Assembly: GCF_040676675.1 (NCBI RefSeq)
Contig: NZ_JBFAPK010000023.1
Coordinates: forward strand, 75,296 to 139,295
Reading direction: 5' to 3'
Origin: JBFAPK01 sp040676675
GTDB lineage: Bacteria; Actinomycetota; Actinomycetes; Mycobacteriales; Micromonosporaceae
Length of the DNA: 64,000 bases
Shown: one piece after another, positions 1 to 7,728 of the stretch
Position numbering within the stretch: the stretch's first letter is position 1
Layout: each line of letters begins with the position of its first letter
Program-made: the position numbers and the translations under genes
Notes under the pieces: generated by a model
What the model was told of the DNA's origin: nothing
Databases searched by the model: none
The model's input: the letters and a program-made list of their open reading frames with translations, nothing else

Positions 1-856
1 TGATCGTATTGATCACCTCGTGGGCGCCCCGCCGCGCCTTCAGGATGCCGGGGATGAAGCCCCAGATCGCGCCGCCGATCGCGCCGGCCAGCAGCGCCAC
101 GATCAGGTGCAGTACCGGCGGCAGCGGCAGCAGGAAGCCCGCCAGCGCGGCGAGGATCACGCCGAGCGTGGCCTGTCCCTGCGCGCCGATGTTGAACAGG
201 CCACCCCGGAAGGCCAGCGACACCGCCAGGCCGGTGAAGACCAGCGGCGCGGTGTAGGTGAGCGTCTCGGAGATCGGCGCGAAGACCAGCTGCCAGCCGT
301 TGCTGCCGTCGGCCCAGCCGGAGACGGCGGCCGGGTCGACCACCGCGCCCTTGAAGAGGTTCGCGTACGCCTCGCTCACCACCGACCAGCTCGAATTGAT
401 CGCGTCGGCGGGGCGGGCGGTGAAGTATCCGTATGTGGCGAGCACGTCCGGGTCCGAGATGATGATCAGTACGGCGCCGATCACGATCGCCAGCACCAGG
501 GCGAGCACGGTGACCGTGACGGTGTTCGCCGACCAGAGGTTCTGCAGGAAGAGCTGGCCGAGCCCCGGCCCGCGCCCCTCCGGCGCGCCGGTGCCGGTGG
601 CGGCACGGCCCGACCGGCCGGCGTCCGTGGCGGCGGGGCCGGCGTTGCCGGCGCTCGGGTCGCCGTCGGACGCGGCGGACTCGGCCCGGCGCGACTCGGT
701 CGCCACGTCCTTGTCCGGCGACGCGGCGTCGGCCGAAGACGCGGCCTGCTCCGGCGAGGGAGCCTGCTCCGGCGCGGCGGCCTGGTCCGGCGACGCGGCG
801 CCGGCCGGTTCCCGCTCCGGCGCCCCGGAGCCGCTGGCGGGGTTCACGTCACTCAT
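1..856 (-). CDS. BMP-type ABC importer, permease subunit (partial, C terminus beyond left edge)
   Basis: Inner-membrane permease of a nucleoside/simple-sugar ABC importer (BPD_transp_2 family). Only the first 285 codons are visible. Residues 1 to about 100 are hydrophilic and rich in Ala, Pro, Glu and Asp, an extension the family core does not need. Membrane segments begin after LFLQNLW (about residue 102), and a GLFNIGAQGQ motif near residue 220 and RRGAHEVI near the cut are typical of the family. The ATG at 856 overlaps the end of the ATPase gene by 8 nt, so translation is probably coupled. Order lipoprotein-ATPase-permease is the standard BMP operon; a second permease and nucleoside-catabolism genes would be expected to the left (inference). 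Confidence 0.88.
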   Translation of the reverse strand, partial: MSDVNPASGSGAPEREPAGAASPDQAAAPEQAPSPEQAASSADAASPDKDVATESRRAESAASDGDPSAGNAGPAATDAGRSGRAATGTGAPEGRGPGLGQLFLQNLWSANTVTVTVLALVLAIVIGAVLIIISDPDVLATYGYFTARPADAINSSWSVVSEAYANLFKGAVVDPAAVSGWADGSNGWQLVFAPISETLTYTAPLVFTGLAVSLAFRGGLFNIGAQGQATLGVILAALAGFLLPLPPVLHLIVALLAGAIGGAIWGFIPGILKARRGAHEVINTI

Positions 857-2435
857 GTTCTTCCTCGTCGCTGCCAGGGCTGTCCGGGCCACCGGCCTTG
901 CCGGCTCCGGCGTTGTCGGCGGCGGCCGGCTCGGGGGTGACACCGGCCATCAGGAGACCGATCTCCTCGCGCGGGGTCTCCGGTCCGACGATGCCGAGGA
1001 TCCGCCCGCGGTACATCACCGCGATCCGGTCGGCCAGGCCGATCACCTCGTCCAGCTCGCTGGAGACCACGAGCACGGCGGTGCCGATGTCCCGCTCCCG
1101 GATGATCCGGCCGTGGATGAACTCGATCGAGCCGACGTCGACGCCCCGGGTCGGCTGCGAGGCCACGAAGAGCTTCAGCGGCCGGGACAGCTCCCGCGCC
1201 ACGATGACCTTCTGCTGGTTGCCGCCGGAGAGGGTGCCCACGGCGGCGTCGGCCGAGGGGGTACGCACGTCGAACTGCTCGATCCGCTCCCGGGCGGAGG
1301 ACGCGATGGCGTCCGGTCGCAGCGCCAGGCCCGAGCCGAACGGCGGGCGGTCGTAGAGGTCCAGCACCAGGTTCTCCGCGACGGAGAACTCCATGACCAG
1401 GCCGTCGACGCTGCGGTCCTCCGGCACGTAGCCGACGCCGGCCCGGAGCACCCGCTTGGTGGACCACCCGTCGATCCGGTCGCCGGCCAGCATGACGGAG
1501 CCGCTCAGCACCGGTCGCAGACCCATGATCGCCTCGACCAGCTCGGTCTGCCCGTTGCCCTGCACGCCGGCGATGCCGAGCACCTCGCCGGCCCGTACGG
1601 TCAGCTCCACGCCGTCGACCGCCCGGTGCCCCCGCTCGTCGTCGACGATCAGGCCCTCGACCTGGAGCACCGGCTCGCCCGGCCGGGCCGCCGCCTTGGT
1701 CACCTCCAGGCTCACCGAGCGGCCGACCATCGCGGCGGCCAGCTCGTCCTCGGTCGCCTCCGGGCTGGCCGTACCGACGGTCCGCCCGCGCCGGATGACC
1801 GTGATCCGGTCGGCGATGGCCTTGACCTCTTTGAGCTTGTGGGTGATGAAGACGATCGACTTGCCGGCGGCCTTGAGCGACCGCATGACCGCCAGGAGTT
1901 CCTCGGTCTCCTGCGGGGTCAGCACCGCCGTCGGCTCGTCCAGGATCAGCAGGTCGACCTCGCGGGTGAGCGCCTTGACGATCTCCACCCGCTGCTGGAT
2001 GCCGACGGGCAGGTCCTCGACCAGCGCGTCCGGGTCGACCCGCAGGTTGTACCGCTCGGAGACCTCGGCCACCTCCCGGCGGGCCCGCCGCCGGTCCAGG
2101 AAGCCGGTGATGCCGCCGCGCACCTGTTCGGCGCCGAGCATCACGTTCTCGGCGACCGTGAAGACGGGTACCAGCATGAAGTGCTGGTGCACCATGCCGA
2201 TGCCGGCGGCGATGGCGTCCCCCGGTCCCTTGATCTGGACCGGCTCGCCGTTGATCAGGATCTCGCCCTCGTCCGGCTGGAGCAGCCCGTACAGGACGTT
2301 CATCAGCGTGGACTTGCCCGCGCCGTTCTCACCGAGCAGCGCGTGAATCTCTCCCGGCTCCACCGTCAGGTCGATCTGGTCGTTGGCGACCAGATCACCG
2401 AACCGCTTGGTGATGCCGCGCAGTTCGAGTCTCAG
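849..2435 (-). CDS. BMP-type ABC importer, duplicated ATP-binding subunit, probable CTG start
   Basis: Cytoplasmic ATPase with two ABC domains that powers the BMP importer. The first Walker A is GENGAGKST (residues 35-43 from the CTG start) with Walker B LLILDEPTA. The second domain has the degenerate GVQGNGQTE loop and LSGGNQQKV signature usual in RbsA/MglA-like proteins. The first ATG/GTG in frame (GTG at 2363) would cut off the first beta strand. The only start preserving it is CTG at 2435, 5 nt after a perfect AGGAGG, giving (M)RLELRGITKRFG, which is where relatives begin. No ATG, GTG or TTG lies between this point and the upstream in-frame TAG at 2469-2471. Length 528 residues; the last residues are acidic. 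Lies about 265 nt downstream of the lipoprotein gene. Confidence 0.9.
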   Translation of the reverse strand: MRLELRGITKRFGDLVANDQIDLTVEPGEIHALLGENGAGKSTLMNVLYGLLQPDEGEILINGEPVQIKGPGDAIAAGIGMVHQHFMLVPVFTVAENVMLGAEQVRGGITGFLDRRRARREVAEVSERYNLRVDPDALVEDLPVGIQQRVEIVKALTREVDLLILDEPTAVLTPQETEELLAVMRSLKAAGKSIVFITHKLKEVKAIADRITVIRRGRTVGTASPEATEDELAAAMVGRSVSLEVTKAAARPGEPVLQVEGLIVDDERGHRAVDGVELTVRAGEVLGIAGVQGNGQTELVEAIMGLRPVLSGSVMLAGDRIDGWSTKRVLRAGVGYVPEDRSVDGLVMEFSVAENLVLDLYDRPPFGSGLALRPDAIASSARERIEQFDVRTPSADAAVGTLSGGNQQKVIVARELSRPLKLFVASQPTRGVDVGSIEFIHGRIIRERDIGTAVLVVSSELDEVIGLADRIAVMYRGRILGIVGPETPREEIGLLMAGVTPEPAAADNAGAGKAGGPDSPGSDEEEHE

Positions 2436-2440
2436 CGTGA

Positions 2441-2446
2441 CCTCCT
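2441..2446 (-). promoter_or_regulatory. Shine-Dalgarno AGGAGG that decides a CTG start
   Basis: Perfect AGGAGG on the minus strand, 5 nt before CTG at 2435. It is the only strong ribosome-binding site near the 5' end of the ATPase gene and supports initiation at CTG rather than at GTG 2363. Confidence 0.6.
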
Positions 2447-2663
2447 GGGAGTCGGGCGATGGTGCAGCCTAGCCGCTGCCGTACCGGTCCGCGCGGACCG
2501 GCCGCTTCTCGGCCTCGTACGCGTTGTGCCAGGTCCGTCGCGCGGACGCTGCCGGCCGCCCCACCCGGCGGAGCTGCCGCTCCGGTGCGGGCCGCGGGGC
2601 GGCCGGGGTCGTTACCGGTCCTACCGGCGGTGGTCGCGCGCGACCGCCGCGTCGCCCGGCGTG

Positions 2664-2703
2664 GCCGGCCGCGCCGACCGGAGATCCGGTCGGCGCGGCC
2701 GGC
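2664..2703 (-). terminator. Hairpin after the BMP lipoprotein gene
   Basis: Perfect 18-bp inverted repeat with a 4-nt loop (arms 2664-2681 and 2686-2703) starting 6 nt past the lipoprotein stop. There is no T-run, as is common for actinobacterial terminators. Because the ATPase and permease genes lie further on in the same direction, it probably acts as a partial terminator or mRNA 3'-end stabiliser that raises lipoprotein output over the membrane subunits (inference). Confidence 0.6.
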
Positions 2704-2709
2704 GCCGCC

Positions 2710-3795
2710 TCACTTGGGCTGGCTCTGCGAGGTGACGGTGATCGCGCCGGAGACGATGTCCGTCTTCAGCTTCTCGACCTCCGCCTTCAGCTCCGCCGGC
2801 ACCTTGCTGTCGAAATCGTGGTACGGGGCCAGCTCGACGCCGTTGTTGGCCAGGGTGCCGAGGAAGCCGGGGTCGTGCGCCAGCTTCTCGCCCTTGGCGG
2901 CCTTGAGCACGGCGTCCTTGACCGCGTCCGGGATGTTCTTCACCACGGTCGTCAGCAGGGCCGGGCAGTTCGGCGTGCTCTCGCAGCCGTCGACGTCGAC
3001 CCAGATGGCCGAGAACTTGCCGTTGGAGGCCTGGGCCGCGGCGGTGGTGCCCTGGCCGGCGGCGCCGGCGACCGGCATCACGATGTCGGCGCCCTGGGCG
3101 ACCAGCGTGTCGCTGACCTTCTTGCCCTCGTCCTGCTTGACGAAGTCGTTGGTGAACGAGCCGTTCTGCGTGGCCTTGTCCCAGCCGAGCACCTGGACGT
3201 TCTTGCCCTTGACCTTGTTGAACTGGGCCACGCCGTCGACGAAGCCGTCCATGAAGATCGTCACCGGCGGGATCTTCATGCCGCCGTAGGTGCCGACCTT
3301 GCCGGTCTTGGTCATGCCCGCCGCGAGGTACCCGGCCTGGAACGCCGCCTGCGCGGTGTCGAACTGCATCGGGAAGATGTTGCTCTCGGGACGCTTCGAG
3401 TCGACGATGCCGAACTGCTGGTTCGGGTGCGCCTGGGCGACCTTGGAGGTGGCCTCACCCATCAGGCCACCGACGGCCAGGATGAAGTCGCACTTCTGGT
3501 TGACGTACTGCGTCAGGTTCGGCTCGTAGTCCGCCTCGGACTTCGAGGGCGTGTTCTTGATCTCGATGTTGCTGTTCTCGGCCTTGGCCTCCTGCAGACC
3601 CTTCCACGCCGAGGTGTTGAAGGACTTGTCGTCGATACCGCCGACGTCGGTGACCATGCAGGCGCTGAATTTCTTCGCGGCGTCGCCGCCGGAGTTGCCA
3701 TCCTTGGGCGCCTCACCACACGCGGCGGCCGCGCCCAGCGCGAGCCCGCCCACCGCGAGTACCGAGACAATCCGCATCCCACGCACAGAGCGCAA
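2710..3795 (-). CDS. BMP family substrate-binding lipoprotein
   Basis: Extracytoplasmic solute-binding lipoprotein of the PF02608 family, which binds purine nucleosides in characterised members (PnrA, BmpA). A signal peptide of about 25 residues ends in the lipobox AAAC with Cys26. The mature part has a Gly/Asn/Ser linker, then the two-lobed BMP fold with MVTDVGGIDDKSFN near the N terminus and a later FMDGFVDGVAQF stretch. The start is TTG at 3795 with GGAG at 3801-3804; an internal ATG at 3777 would shorten the signal peptide. Length 361 residues is normal. First gene of the importer operon. Nucleoside as substrate is inferred from family and operon order only. Confidence 0.92.
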   Translation of the reverse strand: MRSVRGMRIVSVLAVGGLALGAAAACGEAPKDGNSGGDAAKKFSACMVTDVGGIDDKSFNTSAWKGLQEAKAENSNIEIKNTPSKSEADYEPNLTQYVNQKCDFILAVGGLMGEATSKVAQAHPNQQFGIVDSKRPESNIFPMQFDTAQAAFQAGYLAAGMTKTGKVGTYGGMKIPPVTIFMDGFVDGVAQFNKVKGKNVQVLGWDKATQNGSFTNDFVKQDEGKKVSDTLVAQGADIVMPVAGAAGQGTTAAAQASNGKFSAIWVDVDGCESTPNCPALLTTVVKNIPDAVKDAVLKAAKGEKLAHDPGFLGTLANNGVELAPYHDFDSKVPAELKAEVEKLKTDIVSGAITVTSQSQPK

Positions 3796-4081
3796 GACGT
3801 CTCCTTCCGATTGCGCACCGCGCTGTCTGCGGTGGCAGCCTTAAGCCGGCCTGCGGCTGCCCGCCGGCGTCCCACGTTACGGACGGGAGCGTAGTGCCCG
3901 CGCCCACCCACCGGCAGACAATGCTGCCTGACTGTTGAACGCTCGTTACCCTCACGTAACTGTCCCGTGGGGGAGATCACTCCACGGGTTGGCGGGACTA
4001 CCGGGCGAAGGGGCGCAACGTCGCGTTCGGGGACTTTCCGCAGGTGAGCGGGGTGCCACATCGGTCGGAGCGACTGCGGAG
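3796..4081 (-). promoter_or_regulatory. Upstream region of the BMP importer operon with two short inverted repeats
   Basis: No gene is visible here. Two inverted repeats with the same geometry sit about 165-190 nt upstream of the lipoprotein start: GTTAC-N6-GTAAC (3945-3960) and GGCAG-N6-CTGCC (3913-3928). They are candidate operator half-sites for control of the importer. No clear -35/-10 pair could be assigned by eye. Confidence 0.35.
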
Positions 4082-4105
4082 CGTCACGGCGGGCTCGCCG
4101 TGACG
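4082..4105 (-). terminator. Hairpin terminator after the small membrane gene
   Basis: Perfect 10-bp stem with loop GGCT (arms 4082-4091 and 4096-4105) beginning 4 nt past the stop codon of the membrane gene at 4110. No T-tract. Position and strength suggest a factor-independent terminator. Confidence 0.6.
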
Positions 4106-4109
4106 GGTG

Positions 4110-4460
4110 CTACCGCCAGAACACCGCCACCGCGGCGTTGGCGAGCGTCAGCCCGATGATCGCCAGGAAGTGCCCACGGGCGACGACGGTGCGCTTGCGC
4201 GGGACGAAGACCATCACGAGGATCAGCACCGCGATCACGAGCTTGACGGCCAGCTTCGCCGGGTCCGGCTCGTGACCGTCGCGCAGCGGGGCGGCGAGTC
4301 CGAGGCCGCTGAGCAGCTGGATGACCGAGCCCCAGAGCATCGCACCGTTGATCCGGATCTGACCGGTCAGGTACTGCGCGATCCCGCCGCCGAGCAGCAG
4401 CGCGAACCCGATCAGGTGAATGAAGAGCAATACGAGCCGGAGAGTTTCCACGGCGGCCAT
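4110..4460 (-). CDS. Small four-helix membrane protein of unknown function
   Basis: Integral membrane protein of about 113-116 residues with four predicted hydrophobic segments: VLLFIHLIGFALLLGG, a segment around LWGSVIQLLSGLGL, KLVIAVLILVMVFV and FLAIIGLTLANAAVAVF. A positively charged loop (PRKRTVVARG) lies between the third and fourth. ATG at 4460 directly abuts GGGAGG, so GTG at 4451 (9 nt after GGGAGG, protein starting METLRLVLL) may be the true start. I do not recognise a named family; similar short proteins are common in actinobacteria. It follows the permease gene at 4566 on the same strand with a gap of about 105 nt. Confidence 0.7.
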   Translation of the reverse strand: MAAVETLRLVLLFIHLIGFALLLGGGIAQYLTGQIRINGAMLWGSVIQLLSGLGLAAPLRDGHEPDPAKLAVKLVIAVLILVMVFVPRKRTVVARGHFLAIIGLTLANAAVAVFWR

Positions 4461-4565
4461 CCTCCCAAATCGCCCGCCGGCCCGGCCACCCCGGACCCGG
4501 GGGCCGCTCGACCCCCGGGCCACGGGCCAGCCCTGGCCGCCGCCGTCCGAGGGCGAGCAGCGCGG

Positions 4566-5540
4566 TCAGCGCGCGGTGTGCCGGGGGATCACGGCGGCCC
4601 GCCCGACGAGCACCAGCAGCAGCCCGACGATCGCGTACCCGGCGAGCAGGCCCAGCGGCCGCGCCGCCGCGGCCCCGTCGAAGAACGCGGTGGAACGGAT
4701 CAGGTCGGCGCCCGCGCCGATCGGCAGCCACCGGCCCACCGTCCCCCAGGGCTGCGGGAGCAGTTCGGGAGCGGCGTTGACCGCGCCGAGCGCGTTGCCG
4801 AGCAGGAAGGCGACCAACACGCCGAGGCCGATGCCGGCCCGCCCGAGCAGGGCCCCGAGGCCGGCCACGGTCGCCGCCGTGGCGAGCGCGAAGAGCCCGA
4901 CCGCCGCCGCGTCCGCCAGGTACGCGCCGGGCAGCACGCCCAGCCAGCCCTGCCAGACGGCCACCGCGCCGAGGCCCGCGAGGACCCCGTACGCGAGCAG
5001 TCCGGCGAGCCGGGCGACCCGGCCCGGGAGCAGCAGGCTCAGCAGCACGGCGACCGCCACGCTGGTCATCCCCAGCGGCAGGAACCCGGCCCCGAAGCCG
5101 CTGCCGCGCGGATCGTCCGGATCGGCGCGCACCACCTCCACCACGCGCGGCGGCCGCCCGCCGGAGAGTTCGGCCGCGCCCTGGACCAGCAGCGACGCCA
5201 CGGTCGGGCTCGCCGCGGGCGCCGTGTAGAGCACCGGACCCGCCGGGCCGACGACGAAGGCGGCGTACGCCTCGCGGTCGTGCAGCGCCCGTTCGGCCGC
5301 GGCGGCATCCGGCCGGACGAGGATCTCGAAGGCACCCGGCTGGGCGGCGGCGAGCCGGTTCGCCAACTCGGTGGTGCCCGGCGCCGGGCCGGCCACGACG
5401 ATCGGCAGGTCCCGGGGGGCGAGGTTGGCCGCCGGCGCGGCGAAGAGCGGGATGAGCAGCGCCTGCGCGACGACCGCGACGGCGGCGAGCAGGGCCGCCA
5501 GGAGCGGCGGCGAGGGGCGCCGCCGGGTGGGGTGGGACAT
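4566..5540 (-). CDS. ABC-2/YhgE-type membrane protein divergent from a TetR repressor
   Basis: Membrane protein of 324 residues. One hydrophobic segment near residues 12-35 is followed by an extracytoplasmic domain to about residue 165, then about five membrane segments in the C-terminal half. This layout matches ABC-2 permeases and DUF3533/YhgE-like export proteins. ATG at 5540 follows GGAGGAAGG at good spacing. It has no ATPase partner nearby. The promoter is shared with the divergent TetR gene and carries a palindromic operator 15 nt upstream of the start, so TetR repression is likely. A role in export of a toxic or signalling compound is inference from this arrangement; the substrate is unknown. 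Confidence 0.72.
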   Translation of the reverse strand: MSHPTRRRPSPPLLAALLAAVAVVAQALLIPLFAAPAANLAPRDLPIVVAGPAPGTTELANRLAAAQPGAFEILVRPDAAAAERALHDREAYAAFVVGPAGPVLYTAPAASPTVASLLVQGAAELSGGRPPRVVEVVRADPDDPRGSGFGAGFLPLGMTSVAVAVLLSLLLPGRVARLAGLLAYGVLAGLGAVAVWQGWLGVLPGAYLADAAAVGLFALATAATVAGLGALLGRAGIGLGVLVAFLLGNALGAVNAAPELLPQPWGTVGRWLPIGAGADLIRSTAFFDGAAAARPLGLLAGYAIVGLLLVLVGRAAVIPRHTAR

Positions 5541-5555
5541 CGTCCTTCCTCCAAA

Positions 5556-5569
5556 AACGAGCGCTCGTT
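5556..5569. promoter_or_regulatory. TetR operator 1, perfect 14-bp palindrome
   Basis: AACGAGCGCTCGTT is a perfect palindrome 15 nt upstream of the permease start. It differs from the second operator only at the central bases. Probable binding site of the adjacent TetR protein, placed to block the permease promoter. Confidence 0.7.
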
Positions 5570-5615
5570 CTCTTTTATGCGAGGAGGATGACACCCGGGC
5601 GTTCCAGGCGTCAAG

Positions 5616-5629
5616 AACGAACGTTCGTT
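5616..5629. promoter_or_regulatory. TetR operator 2, perfect 14-bp palindrome
   Basis: AACGAACGTTCGTT is a perfect palindrome exactly 60 bp centre to centre from operator 1. TTATGC follows it directly, and a TATGCT at 5631-5636 could be the -10 box of the tetR promoter, so binding here would autorepress the regulator. Confidence 0.7.
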
Positions 5630-5643
5630 TTATGCTGGGAGGC

Positions 5644-6267
5644 GTGCCACGCGTCTCCGACGAACACCTCGCCGCCCGCCGGCAGCAGATCATGACCGCG
5701 GCCCGCGCGTGCTTCCTGCGCAACGGCTTCCACAGCACCTCGATGCAGGACGTCATCGCCGAGGCGGGCCTGTCGGTGGGCGCCGTCTACCGCTACTTCC
5801 GCAGCAAGAACGACCTCGTCACCGCGATCGCCGAAGAGGCGATCGGCGCGCTCGACGAACTCCTCCGGGAGATCACCCGGCACGACCCCCCGCTGCCGCT
5901 GGCCGAGGCGCTGGCGCGGGTGCTGACGCTCGTGGACCGCCAGTCCGGCCCGGACGGCCTGCTGCGCATCGCCATCCAGGTCTGGGCCGAGTCCCTGCGC
6001 GACCCCGTGCTGGCCGGATTCGTCCGCGAGAAGTACACCGGCTTCCGGGCCTACTACGTGACCCTCGCGGGCCAGGCGCGGCGCTCGGGCGAGCTGCCGC
6101 CGGACGCCGACGACGAGGCGGTCGGCGCGGCCCTGTTCGGCCTGATGCCCGGTTACCTCCTGCAACGCATCCTCACCGGATCGCCCGACCCGGAGAGCTA
6201 CCTCGCCGGCGTACGCACGCTGCTGGGCGCCGCCCGGTCGGCCGGCGGTACGGGCGGCCACGACTGA
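5644..6267 (+). CDS. TetR family transcriptional repressor
   Basis: One-component repressor of 207 residues. The N-terminal HTH spans residues 10-55 with the recognition region GLSVGAVYRYFRSKNDLV; the C-terminal ligand domain resembles the TetR_C_6-type group. GTG at 5644 gives the family-typical VPRVSDEHLAARR start. An in-frame ATG lies at 5632, but neither start has a well-spaced ribosome-binding site: GGGAGG at 5637-5642 sits 1 nt before the GTG. With a possible -10 box at 5631-5636 the transcript may be leaderless. It is divergent from the permease at 4566-5540, with two operators between the genes, and most likely controls that permease and itself. Confidence 0.88.
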   Translation: MPRVSDEHLAARRQQIMTAARACFLRNGFHSTSMQDVIAEAGLSVGAVYRYFRSKNDLVTAIAEEAIGALDELLREITRHDPPLPLAEALARVLTLVDRQSGPDGLLRIAIQVWAESLRDPVLAGFVREKYTGFRAYYVTLAGQARRSGELPPDADDEAVGAALFGLMPGYLLQRILTGSPDPESYLAGVRTLLGAARSAGGTGGHD

Positions 6268-6351
6268 GCGGCGTTCCGGCACCGGGCCCGGTGCCGGGGT
6301 TCGGCGCAGATTGCCGCGGTGTTAGCGCGACGTTGCAAAAAATGGCAGCAC

Positions 6352-6369
6352 TTGCGGAAGACTGCGCAA
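6352..6369. promoter_or_regulatory. Candidate LacI-type operator upstream of the lacI-like gene
   Basis: Inverted repeat TTGCG-N8-CGCAA 29 nt upstream of the regulator start. Related TTGC/GCAA half-sites lie around it (6333-6337 and 6374-6377). CTTGC-type half-sites are common for LacI-family sugar regulators in actinobacteria, so autoregulation is plausible. Confidence 0.45.
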
Positions 6370-6397
6370 AAACTTGCCCGTAGGCTAAGGTTCCGCC

Positions 6398-7480
6398 ATG
6401 CGCGCACGACTGTCCGACATAGCCAGACAGGCGCAGGTCAGCGAGGCGACCGTGTCGCGGGTGCTCAACGACCGCCCCGGCGTCGCGCCGGAGACCCGGC
6501 AGGCCGTGCTCACCGCACTGGACGTACTCGGGTACGAGCGTCCGGCCCGGCTGCGCAAGCGCAGCGCCGGTCTCGTCGGGCTGGTCGTACCCGAGCTGGA
6601 AAACCCGATCTTCCCGGCGTTCGCCCAGATCATCGAATCGGCGCTGGCGCAGACCGGCTTCACCTCGGTGCTCTGCACCCAGACCCCCGGCGGGGTGACC
6701 GAGGACGAGTACGTCGAGATGCTGCTCGACCGGCAGGTCAGCGGAATCGTCTTCGTCTCCGGCCTGCACGCCGACACCTCGGCGGACCACGAGCGCTACC
6801 GCGCGCTGGTCGCCCGCCGGATGCCGATCGTCCTCGTCAACGGGTACGTCCCGGGAGTCCCGGCGCCCTTCGTCTCCTGCGACGATCGCGAGGCCGGCGA
6901 ACTCGCCGTGGCGCACCTGGTCGCGCTCGGCCACCGGCGGATCGGGCTGATCACCGGGCCGGCCCGCTTCGTACCCGTACAGCGCAAGGTGAGCGGCTAC
7001 AAGACCGCCATGAAACGGCTGGTCGGACTCGACGAGGCCGAGCTGGCGGAGCTGACCGAGCTGTCGCTGTTCGGCGTGGAGGGCGGCGAGGCGGCCGCCG
7101 GACGGCTACTCGACCGCGGCGTGACGGGCCTCGTCTGCGGCTCCGACCTGATGGCGCTGGGAGCGATCCGGGCAGCCCGGCAGCGCGGCCTGTCGGTACC
7201 GGGCCAGCTCTCCGTCGTCGGGTACGACGACTCCCCGCTGATCGCCTTCACCGACCCACCGCTGACCACCGTGCGGCAGCCGGTGAACGCCATGTCGGTG
7301 GCGGCGGTACGGGCCCTCGTCGACGAGATCAACGGGCACGCGGCGCCCCACTCCGAGTACGTCTTCCGGCCCGAGCTGGTCGTCCGAGGCTCCACCGCGA
7401 TCGCACCGACCCGGCACGCCACCCCGGTCGCCGCCGAGCCGGCCGGACCCGGTTCCGCCTCGCTGGCGGTACCGGCCTGA
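6398..7480 (+). CDS. LacI family transcriptional regulator
   Basis: DNA-binding regulator of 360 residues. The N-terminal HTH (LSDIARQAQVSEATVSRVLN, residues 5-24) and hinge are followed by a periplasmic-binding-protein-like sensor domain from about residue 60 to 340. ATG at 6398 is preceded by AAGG at 7 nt. No sugar transporter or glycosidase gene adjoins it, so the regulon is not evident; the nearest candidates are its own promoter, which carries TTGC/GCAA half-sites, and distant genes. The length and domain order are normal for the family. The C-terminal tail is Ala/Pro rich. Confidence 0.9.
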   Translation: MRARLSDIARQAQVSEATVSRVLNDRPGVAPETRQAVLTALDVLGYERPARLRKRSAGLVGLVVPELENPIFPAFAQIIESALAQTGFTSVLCTQTPGGVTEDEYVEMLLDRQVSGIVFVSGLHADTSADHERYRALVARRMPIVLVNGYVPGVPAPFVSCDDREAGELAVAHLVALGHRRIGLITGPARFVPVQRKVSGYKTAMKRLVGLDEAELAELTELSLFGVEGGEAAAGRLLDRGVTGLVCGSDLMALGAIRAARQRGLSVPGQLSVVGYDDSPLIAFTDPPLTTVRQPVNAMSVAAVRALVDEINGHAAPHSEYVFRPELVVRGSTAIAPTRHATPVAAEPAGPGSASLAVPA

Positions 7481-7728
7481 CCGGAACGGCTCCGGCTCGC
7501 CCCGGCCCGGCCGGCCGCGCCCGCTGGTTCCGACAGCGCCGGAGCGGGTAACCCCGACCGACCTGGTCGTCCGTTGTGCCCCGCGCCGACGGGCGGCTGG
7601 GCTGTAATTCCGCGCTCGCTGCGCTTCGCGGCGCCCGGGAGGCGATCGTCCTTCGCCTGCGGGGCGCGACCGCTTCGCGGCGCGTTCCTCGGCTCCAGGA
7701 CGACGCCGGCGCCGCTGCCGCTTGCTCG
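7481..7728. other. Non-coding, repeat-containing stretch between convergent genes
   Basis: No gene is supported here. It contains a 13-bp direct repeat (CGCTTCGCGGCGC at 7622-7634 and 7671-7683) flanking an imperfect inverted repeat. The block may be a structured 3' region for the convergent genes on either side. Confidence 0.4.

Noticed and set aside
258..2735. 825-codon plus-strand open frame opposite the importer genes
   Set aside because: It mirrors well-supported ABC genes on the other strand and has the Arg/Gly/Pro composition typical of antisense frames in high-G+C DNA.
7481..7728. Degraded mobile element
   Set aside because: Only a 13-bp direct repeat and a weak inverted repeat; no transposase fragment in any frame.
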